This document shows positions 9,543 to 16,548 of a stretch of 16,548 bases of DNA, one piece after another. Below the pieces are notes generated by a model that searched no databases, was not told the DNA's origin, and saw only the letters and a list, made by a program, of their open reading frames with translations. The DNA comes from Parachlorella kessleri (lineage: Eukaryota > Chlorophyta > Trebouxiophyceae > Chlorellales > Chlorellaceae), in the NCBI GenBank assembly GCA_001598975.1, contig BBXU01000805.1:1-16548 (forward strand), read 5' to 3'. How positions within the stretch are numbered: the stretch's first letter is position 1; each line of letters begins with the position of its first letter. Made by a program: the position numbers and the translations under genes.

Positions 9543-12500
9543 ATGCAGCTTCGTCCCTGCTGTAGTACAGCTGTGAGATTGACGAGAAGTGCCTCAGCCT
9601 GTGCAAAAGCAGCATGGCATGTCCCTCGGCATGCCATGCCATCAGGCAGCAGTGCAGCGTCACAGCAACTCAAGCGTCCTGCAGCTTATGGCAGTCCCTC
9701 CACAATACTACGCAGCAGCGGCCTCGGCTTGATATGTAGCAGAGGGTTCAGGACCACAACTGTTACCTGTGGCTTGAGGACCGGCATAGTGGGCCTGCCC
9801 AATGTTGGCAAGGTGGGTGGACTGCAGCAAGCTGTGCAGCACACACCTGCACATCATGTTGTTGCTGGTGGTGGTGGTGGCATTACTGCTGCTGTCTGTA
9901 ACAAGTTGTGGAAGTTTTTGGTGGTATTTGGCTGTACGGCAATCACTGGGGGCTGGTCTAGGCTAACAGTGTTACCGCGACCTGGCCATGCTGCCGTGAG
10001 ACCCTCAAGTGGCGCCAACAAAATGCCACTGGAGCCTGTGGAGGTTGGCAGCAGGCAAGGCAAAAGTTACCCCCGTCGCACAAGGAACAGGTTGCTGACG
10101 TGTCTGCAGTCCACCATGTTCAATGCGCTATGTGAGAATGGGAAAGCCCAGGCAGCCAACTTCCCCTTCTGCACAATCGAGCCAAACGTGGGCATTGTGG
10201 CGGTGCCCGACGCCCGCCTGGCGATACTCAGCAAAATGTCTGGCTCAGGTAAATTGCTTGGCTCAGAGCCACACTTGTATAGACAAGAAGCTTGAGGGCA
10301 ATGCCTGCCCTGACACCGGACGGAGCTGATCACTTTTGCCTGGTGACCTTGTCAGCACATTAATAAGCCACCCCATGAAAGCAATCAAGCCAGCATGGGC
10401 TGCAGCAATGGCCTCACATGCTGGGTACAAAGTGCTAGGCAAAAATGGGTGACACCATCCTCCAGCAACAAGCCTCTACACGTTAAACGGAGGCACCTTC
10501 TGCATCCAGCCCTGTCTGTCTAGCTTATCCCTCACTCCCTGTTCGCACTGCCCGCCACCCATGCTAATATTGCCGCTGCAGAGAAGCTGGTGCCGACCAG
10601 TGTGGAGTTTGTGGACATTGCTGGGCTGGTGAAGGGCGCCAGCAAGGGCGAGGGCCTGGGCAACCAGTTCCTGGCCAACATACGGGAGTGCGACTCCATC
10701 GTGCAGGTGTGTGGGCTGGGCTGTGTGCTGGCATGGCTGGCCGGCCGGCTGGCGGTGTGGGTGGGTGGGTGCTCTGTCACGCAGTAGTTCGCTGGTAAGA
10801 GTTTCTGCTGCTGCAGTTGGGTAGGTTGCTGACGTCACACTCACACTGCTGATGATGTGTTGCTGCCACACCCTCTGCCCCCCCCACCACATACACACCC
10901 CCCCCCCCCCCGCACCCCTGTCTTGTTAGGCTCCCGTTGGCCATGGTCCCTACGTGATGTTGCGCTCTGGAGCAGGTGCAGCAGTCTCGCTCCTTGCACT
11001 GTCTGGCCACACAAGAAAGGAGGCTGCCTCCTGACACTGAGGTCCTCAAGGCAAAGCTTGACATATATCCGGCCGCTCAGCCCCAATTGCTGCAGGTGGT
11101 GCGGTGCTTTGAGGATGCGGATGTGGTGCATGTGGCGGGCAAGGTTGACCCCGTGGACGACACAGATGTCATCAACTTTGAGCTGGCGCTGGCTGACATC
11201 ACACAAATAGAGCGGAGGTGAGGCGGCCGTGGGCATCCGGGCAACGCGTGTGGCAGAGGTGTGGTGGGGTCCAGTGGTGAGGTGGGCTGGAGCTCGGCAT
11301 GCAACAGTACGCTCAGCTCATGCCGTCGCGTGGGGTGCGTTGGCAGGCATCATGTAAATGAGCGCAGTTGGGTTGTGGGTTGTGGTCGGGCTGATAGCTG
11401 GCAGACTCCTGCCGGCCACGGAGGGCCAGGCTTGCTAAGGGTTGGAAGGGCCCATTGGAGGGGTACTGCACTGGAAGAAGTTGTGATGCTTAGGTGGTGG
11501 GATCCGGTATGAAGGCGCGCAGCGGCGCTCTGGTATGGTGCCTTGCAATGCCCGCCCTCCTGAGCGCATGCAGTGTGTTGGGTGTGTAGGCTGGAGCGAC
11601 TAAAGAAGATTAAGGGCAAGACCACAGATGAGGCCAAGAAGAATGAGGTAATGCGAGGTAAACTACTACTCTGACCAGGCATTCTGCGCCATTGGAGAGC
11701 GTTGCAGCGCTCACCCCTGGCAGGGCAAGTGGTAGCGTGTCTCAGGTCTTGCTGACTGGCAGGCAAGCATCATGCCTTTGCCTGGTCCTTCCGCTTGACT
11801 GCTTTACATACCTTCTCCCCCACCCTCATTGCCCATTCCGCAGCTGGAGGCGGGGGCGTTGCAGCGTATCATGCAGGCACTGGAACAGAACCAGCCGGCA
11901 CGGTCGGTGTCGCTTAGTGAGGAGGAGGCAGAGCTGGGTGAGAGCATCGACTGCCAGAACGGGGGAATGATTATATTTGGGCTGGGAACCCGGGGGAAGA
12001 GCGTGGGTAGCAGCCAGCTGAGCTTCGCCTTGCACCCTTGCCAAAGCCGCCAATGCTCGGTAGGGCTGCGGCACAGTCATTCTCGAGGCGCCTCATAGCG
12101 TGTGTGGGCCGGAAAAGCCAGCAGACAGGCCGGATCTGCCTTGGCAAATGCAGTGCCGACAAAGCGGAGAGAACACCGTTGTCATCCGCTCGGTAGCAAA
12201 TATTGACAGGAGAGTGACACGGCGGTATCTTCTGCCACATGCTGCTGCAGTGAGGGGGCTGTGCCTGCTGACCATGAAGCCCATGATCTACGCTGCCAAT
12301 GTGGCGGAGGAGGATCTAGCAGACCAGGGGGCCACCAACAGTTACGTGCAGGCCCTGCGGGAAAAGGCAGCGGGCGAAAGCTGCGACGTGGTGGTGGTAT
12401 CCGCACAGGTGAAGAGGCGGCTGTGGCGCCAAGGCGGGTACTCTTAGGTGCTGCGGGCCCTTGGCACCCACCTGGTGAACTCTTAGCTGAGCCGACTGGC

Positions 12501-13798
12501 GAGTTTTACTGCCAGGTCTTGCTTGGCCTGGGCAACAGAGTCGCTGTTCCATTCTCATGCTGATGGAGGCGAGCTAAATGAGCTGGACAAGGCTTGTGAG
12601 GTCGGGAGGATTTGGCTTGTATGATACAGCCACAGTCACAGGTCAATCTTCCGCTGGTGCTATGAAGGTGGAGGCGGAGCTAAGTGAGCTGGACAAGGAG
12701 GAGGCGGCTGAGTACCTATTCGACAAAGTCACAATCGCATATCAACCAATCTTCCGCTGATGTGGCGCCAGGTGGAGGCGGAGCTGAATGAGCTGGACAA
12801 GGAGGAGGCGGCTGAGTACCTGGCCAGCCTGGGGGTGGAGGAGGGCGGGCTGGGCAGCCTCATCAGCGCCACCTACCGCCAGCTAGGGCTGCTGACGTAC
12901 TTCACCACAGGTGGGTCTTGCCGATGCCTGGGCCCGGCCCCTCCCCCACGCCACTCCCCCGCCCGCCGATGGGTGTGTAGCATGGCAGGCGGGTGGCAGC
13001 GTGGAAACAAGCGTTTGCAGCCCACACGACGGTGCAGCGCACGCAGCAGGACTACCTTCTGGAGGCTGTGCTGACCCTTGGAGTAGATGCCGCCCCACCG
13101 CCAGGTGGCAAGTCCACCCATTCCTTGCTGAAACTGAAAGGCGGCCCCTCCAGTTCTTCCCTACTATTTGTCGTGGTCCCTGCAGGTAGTCTCTGTGTCG
13201 CCTCCAGCCAGCCACTTGCACTTGGCCAGCAGGCCACCGCTTAGTCATCAGGCTATGCGGACTGGGTGTCCATTAGGCGGCGCTAACTTTTCTGTGCGCA
13301 GGCGAGAAGGAGACGCGGGCCTGGACTATCAAGGCAGGCTTCACCGCCCCGCAGGCAGCAGGCGTCATCCACACAGGTGAGGGGCCCAGTGTTATGGTTT
13401 TGCAGAAGGGAGTGCTGCAACTGCCCCTTACACAGTGCCTACTGCGTGTCCACACGCTTTTTCTCAGGTCACGAGCTTTGCATCGACACTGCGCCTGTAT
13501 TTGGGTTCTTGGTTACTAACTCTGACAAGGTAGCTGTGTTGGTGGCGGGTCTCAAGCACGGATGAGTCGCTGGAAGTCTCCTGCAGTCTTGCCATGCCTT
13601 CTTCCAGTGCCGACTAGGTTTTTCTGGTGCCCTGCAGACTTTGAGCGTGGCTTCATCCGAGCAGAAACTGTGGCTTACGACGACTTTGTGACCGCTGGCG
13701 GCTTCAATCCCGCCAAGGAGAAGGGCCTACTACGGTCTGAGGGCAAGGAGTACGTGGTGAAGGAAGGCGACGTGATGCTGTTTAGGTTCAACGTCTGA
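9543..13798 (+). CDS. ychF: YchF-type P-loop ATPase/GTPase, plastid-targeted
   Basis: Ten exons: 9543-9812, 10110-10248, 10582-10706, 11096-11217, 11590-11647, 11844-11937, 12251-12408, 12772-12910, 13302-13376, 13638-13798 (TGA). All phases close to 446 residues: about 80 of transit peptide plus a YchF core of normal length (bacterial YchF is about 363). The first 78 residues are rich in Ala, Ser, Thr and Arg, nearly free of acidic residues, as in plastid transit peptides. Core motifs: P-loop GLPNVGKST (84-92), switch region with [24 protein letters not shown] (148-167), and NVAE (286-289) in place of the usual NKxD. NxxE is the YchF/OLA1 hallmark and goes with ATP preference. A charged coiled-coil insertion (about 215-260) and a C-terminal TGS domain (about 360-446, ending VMLFRFNV) complete the family order. 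YchF proteins bind ribosomes and affect translation under stress; the plastid-ribosome role here is inference. The C-terminal wording ([20 protein letters not shown]) is bacterial-type, fitting a plastid form rather than cytosolic OLA1. ATG 9543 is the first in-frame ATG. Confidence 0.95.
9612..9639 (+). repeat. Perfect 10-bp inverted repeat in the YchF transit-peptide coding region
   Basis: GCATGGCATG at 9612-9621 and CATGCCATGC at 9630-9639 are exact reverse complements around an 8-nt loop. The transcript could form a stable hairpin about 70 nt after the start codon. It codes for a part of the transit peptide where residue identity is weakly constrained. Confidence 0.7.
10898..10911 (+). 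repeat. Poly-C tract (14 C) in the third YchF intron
   Basis: A run of 14 cytosines lies in the intron 10707-11095, preceded by a shorter C tract with CCCCAC repeats. It is not close to the splice site at 11095. Its exact length may be unreliable because of sequencing error in homopolymers. Confidence 0.7.
12563..12821 (+). repeat. Three decaying tandem copies of the start of YchF exon 8
   Basis: The real exon begins at 12772. Its first 50 nt (12772-12821) recur at 12668-12717 with 48 of 50 bases identical, and a shorter worn copy with a one-base deletion lies at 12563-12592. Spacing between copies is 104-106 bp. Similarity extends upstream: CAATCTTCCGCTG occurs at both 12644 and 12747. Both extra copies lie inside intron 12409-12771 and lack the downstream part of the exon, so they are exon fragments left by tandem duplication, not functional exons. 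Reading on from the middle copy meets a TGA at 12758. Confidence 0.85.
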
Positions 13799-14657
13799 GA
13801 GTGCCAGCTGGTAAAGTCTACAGGGCCATGGTTGGGCAAACCAGAACAGAAATTATTTTTTGTTTCTTGGGCTCTCCTAATATTTTGTTGACCTCGATGT
13901 ACCGCCATCAGCTGTAGGCTGATCAAGCTGTTGTCATCACACCAGCATAGGTGCCACCGGGGTTGGCGGACTTCGTTTAGGCAAGCTTCTGGGCTTTGGG
14001 ACTGGTGCAGTTACCCCCCTTTAGTACCTTCTCACGGCTGCATAACTACCTTGGCACATTTGCCATAAGTACCTTGGGAGCCAAAAGAAGTCCGACGATG
14101 CCTTGACTACCTGGTTGGGTGCGTCTTTGTTGTGAGAGCAGGTACTGTGACCTGTGTTGCAGTCTGGCAGGGGTCGGGCAGGGCGACTAGCAAAGCTGGG
14201 TGTACCTTGCTTGCACCAAGGCCAGGCCCTGCCTTGACCTCAGCAGCTCTGTGCGCAATTCTGTGCTGCTACAACCTCTGATGTCCACTTTAAGAAGCCC
14301 TGCCTTCGCCAGTTGTGGTGATCCTCCCGACAGTCAGATATACGTTGCCACGTCAGCTACTGACTAAACGGGCGCTCCGGCTGAGCGTGCTGTGAAATCC
14401 GATGTAGAATTATGTCAAGCGTATCCCCGTGTGCCAGTTGTCTTCGCCTGGCAACTGCTCTACCGTCAGGGTGACTCTTGCAACGCTCAGGGTGAGTGCC
14501 TCGGTCGTGATCCCTTCCTTGGATGCCCAACAATGTAGCCCTGGGTTGGGGTCATGTCGTCTTGCAACCCCAGCCACTGCTCAGGTTCTCAAGTTGCGCG
14601 TTATAAGTACAGCCAATCTAGCCCACCGATGAGACTGGCGCAGAGGAAGAGGCAGCC
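13799..14657 (+). other. Intergenic: YchF 3' UTR and acyl-CoA synthetase promoter
   Basis: About 860 bp without a supportable exon. No exact TGTAA occurs; a TGTAG at 13913 is the nearest variant, about 115 nt after the YchF stop codon. A TATA-like element and an overlapping upstream reading frame sit in the last 60 bp before the next start codon. Confidence 0.5.
14602..14607 (+). promoter_or_regulatory. TATA-like element upstream of the acyl-CoA synthetase gene
   Basis: TATAAG lies 56 bp upstream of ATG 14658. If used, transcription would start near 14630 and the 5' UTR would be under 30 nt. This is a motif match only; a more distal promoter is equally possible. Confidence 0.3.
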
Positions 14658-14670
14658 ATGCAGGGGCTAA
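14629..14670 (+). other. Upstream ORF overlapping the acyl-CoA synthetase start
   Basis: ATG 14629 opens a 13-codon frame that ends at TAA 14668-14670, eleven to thirteen bases into the main coding region, in a different frame. It matters only if transcription starts upstream of 14629. A second in-frame Met codon of the main gene follows immediately at 14671. Confidence 0.4.
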
Positions 14671-16548
14671 TGCAGCCGTGGCCCTTGGTGGTAACCAACA
14701 TTATCGACTATGCAGCAAGGTTCCACGGCGACCAAGAGGTACGAAGCAAGCAGGGAACCCCAGACTTCAAGTGCGGCCTTTGTGCCTGCCGTGTGTATGG
14801 TTCGTATATAAGGTCACGTTCTAAGGTCAAGCACACCATTGCGGGAACTATACACGAGGTATTGGTCCTCTGGGGCATGTGTCCAGGTGGTGGGGCGCTG
14901 CCCTGAAGGCTACACCATCACCACCAACTACCGGGAGGTCAGGCAAAGGGCGCAGCTATGCGCCTTGGCGCTCAAGCGCCTCGGAGTCAGGTAGGGGCCT
15001 TACACTGCAGCAGCCGTAGTAGGCGGATGAACCCAGTAGGCCCCCAAGGGGTTGCCCTTGGCAAGCCTGAAGAGTGTCCTGGCACGATGGCCTTCAAGGC
15101 ACCTCTTAGGGCAGCCGGGGCGCCAAGCTAGCTTGGCTTGGCAGCCTGCCACACTGCCACACCGTGCCTGCCTGCCTGCCCCTGGTGCCACCAGTGAGCG
15201 TGGTGTCACCAGTGAGCGTGGTTCTGCCACTGCTGCTGGTGACCCGGCTGTGGTTGGCTGTTGCGTTTGCAGGCCCGGCGACAGGGTGGGCACCCTAGCT
15301 TGGAACACCACGCGGCACCTGGAGGCGTGGTATGGCATCTCCGGCAGTGGGGCAGGTCAGAGGGTCTTACCAGTTGCATGGGGCCTGCTGGGCCTCTCTG
15401 TGGACTCCTCTGCAAGCCGTGTTGCTGTTGCTGCTGTTGCTTCTGTGCAAGCACATGTGCAGAAGTGCCGGGAGTTGTCTTGCGGGACTGATGCTGATAC
15501 CCGAGTGTGTGATGTCTTGCTGATCGGGTCACTCAGGGCAGTACTGCCTGTGCGGGTGCCTGCTGCTGAACTGCTCTGCATCCATTCCCTTGTGCAGTGT
15601 GCCACACGCTGAACCCCCGGCTGTTTGAGAAGGAGCTGGAGTATATCATTAACCATGGGCAGGCGAGCCTTGGTTGTCTATGCTGTGGTACTCTGCATGT
15701 GTGGGAGCGCACTTCGAATCAACACTACGCTACAGTGCTAGCACCAATGGCAGCCGGTGAAGAAGGAAGAGTAGATGAACGGCTCTTCGCCGCTGGCTTG
15801 TGGCTGGCGCCCCACAACAGCTAAAAGGAGGGCTTGGCACCTCCATTTATATATCCACAGCAAGGCAGGCTGAGTCAGTATTATATCAAGCAACTACATA
15901 TGAGACCCGCAAACCATGCTGCTTTGGGTATGTGACCCTTCCGGCACGTCCCGCCTAGGCTTCTCCACTGCTGGCATGTGCTACCTCATGTAGCCCAATT
16001 TCACCGCGTCTGTCTATGCAGGACACGATCATCATGGCTGACATCAGCTTTGCCAAGCTGCTGGAGAACCTGGCTCCCAAGCTGAGGAGTGTGCGGGAGT
16101 TCATCTTCCTCACAGATGAGAGGCAAGCGCGCCCAGTGTATCCTGCCTCGCGCAGGTCATGCGCACGTGGCTGCCCCGAATGCTTAAAGCCTCGCCCTGC
16201 CTCCAGCGGGGGCACCTCTTACCCTTGCCTAGTCTGTAGTCATTGTTGACTCATCCTAGCACCTTGAACAACCCGTAGGTGCTCACGCCTGCGGCAATTT
16301 GCCTCGCGCCCTGCTTGCCGCTTGGCTGTGGTGGCTTGCAGCCATTCTCAGCCACCGCCTGCGTGGCTAGGTAGTTGACCTAGCCAGCTGCACCCGGGTG
16401 CCGGCTTTCCTGGCGCAGGAACATGCCCAAGCGTAGCACCCTCAAGAACCCCCTCTGCTACGAGGAGTTGCTGGAGGAGGAGGTGTCTCGGCTGGACGGC
16501 TTCAAGTGGGACCCCCTAGACGAGGACCAGGCCTGCGGGCTGTGCTAC
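14658..16548 (+). CDS. AMP-forming acyl-CoA synthetase, N-terminal part (cut by right edge)
   Basis: Six exons are visible: 14658-14738, 14887-14990, 15273-15355, 15598-15662, 16022-16122, 16419-16548 (runs off the window at a codon boundary). Phases 0, 2, 1, 0 and 2 close to 188 residues. The enzyme should activate a carboxylic acid, probably a medium- or long-chain fatty acid, to its acyl-CoA through an acyl-AMP. Family wording is clear along the whole length: MQGLMQPWPL at the start, GDRVGTLAWNTTRHLEAWYGISGSGA (64-89, given here as the GDRV and AWNT blocks), CHTLNPRLF (91-99), IIMADISFAKLLENL (114-128), and GLCY (185-188). The TSGTTG-type AMP-binding signature must follow directly beyond the edge. 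The usual family length is about 540-560, so two thirds of the gene is missing. Introns four and five have GC donors. No transit peptide is visible before the conserved N terminus, so a cytosolic or peroxisomal location is possible; the C terminus is not seen. Confidence 0.88.
15044..15137 (+). repeat. Cluster of short palindromes in the second acyl-CoA synthetase intron
   Basis: Three self-complementary elements lie in intron 14991-15272: CCAAGGG-gttg-CCCTTGG at 15044-15061, GCCTTCAAGGC at 15090-15100, and the perfect 16-bp palindrome GCCAAGCTAGCTTGGC at 15122-15137. They could fold the intron RNA into local hairpins. Confidence 0.6.
15186..15221 (+). repeat. Tandem 18-bp repeat, two copies, intronic
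   Basis: Copies at 15186-15203 and 15204-15221 differ at one base (TGCCACCAGTGAGCGTGG against TGTCACCAGTGAGCGTGG). It lies about 50 bp upstream of the acceptor at 15272 and follows a short CCTG repeat at about 15167-15180. A minor minisatellite. Confidence 0.7.
15663..16021 (+). other. GC-AG intron (fourth visible intron of the acyl-CoA synthetase gene)
   Basis: The family alignment requires ...IINHGQ followed by DTIIMADISF. The boundary is CAG|GCGAGC at 15663 and TATGCAG at 16021, with codon phase 0. No GT donor nearby keeps the frame: GTTGTC at 15672 would join in the wrong phase. The intron is 359 nt. Confidence 0.75.
16123..16418 (+). other. GC-AG intron (fifth visible intron of the acyl-CoA synthetase gene)
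   Basis: The exon ends ...FLTDER with GAGAG|GCAAGC at 16123, which is the classic form of a GC donor, and resumes after GCGCAG at 16418 with AACATGCCC. Phase 2 closes correctly. The next GT downstream (GTGTAT near 16136) gives a stop in the following exon. The intron is 296 nt. Confidence 0.82.

Noticed and set aside
9813..10295. Long continuous plus-strand frame through the first YchF intron to a stop near 10295
   Set aside because: The P-loop continues exactly when 9813-10109 is removed, and the tail after 10248 is replaced by the family sequence from 10582. The continuous frame is intron read-through.
12668..12760. Middle copy of the exon-8 start as a real alternative exon
   Set aside because: It lacks a convincing donor (only GTCACA) and otherwise runs into TGA at 12758.
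14799..14809. TATATAAGG-like TATA box
   Set aside because: It lies inside the first intron of the acyl-CoA synthetase, downstream of a conserved first coding exon.
1..16548. A new multi-gene defence, mobile or biosynthetic system
   Set aside because: All five genes belong to known housekeeping families in a eukaryotic layout, and no element of transposition, integration or clustered function is visible.

Overview
This is a eukaryotic nuclear window, most likely from a core chlorophyte green alga. The evidence is direct: every recognisable protein is broken into short exons joined by GT-AG introns (mostly GTGAGT-like donors and CAG acceptors), two genes encode likely plastid-directed proteins, and TGTAA, the poly(A) signal typical of green algae, follows two of the genes. 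Overall the DNA is moderately GC-rich. No rRNA, tRNA, CRISPR array, transposase, reverse transcriptase, viral gene or integration site was recognised. The assignment to Chlorophyta is inference; I cannot name a genus.

Layout, left to right. (1) 136-1773, minus: the 5' four exons of a PhoD-like metallophosphatase-domain protein, cut by the left edge just before its metal-binding WDDHD-type region. (2) 2778-6984, minus: a complete Ca2+/H+ antiporter of the CAX family, 11 well-supported exons plus one probable extra exon. (3) 7327-8165, plus, divergent from CAX: a small protein with four Cys-x-x-Cys pairs of the DnaJ-type zinc-finger kind (BSD2/LQY1/PSA2-like), probably plastid. (4) 9543-13798, plus: a complete 10-exon YchF-type P-loop ATPase/GTPase with a plastid transit peptide. 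(5) 14658 to the right edge, plus: the 5' six exons of an AMP-forming acyl-CoA synthetase, cut just before the TSGTTG-type signature.

Exon boundaries were derived by hand from splice motifs, codon phase and continuity with the known families; in all five genes the phases close without a frameshift. The genes share no evident pathway. They are ordinary housekeeping neighbours: ion transport, phosphatase, plastid protein folding/assembly, translation-associated ATPase and lipid activation.

I found no new multi-gene system. The points worth a second look concern gene architecture: a decayed triplication of an exon start inside a YchF intron, two consecutive GC-AG introns in the acyl-CoA synthetase, a phase-neutral 183-nt possible cassette exon in CAX, and a stop-free 3n intron that splits the YchF P-loop.
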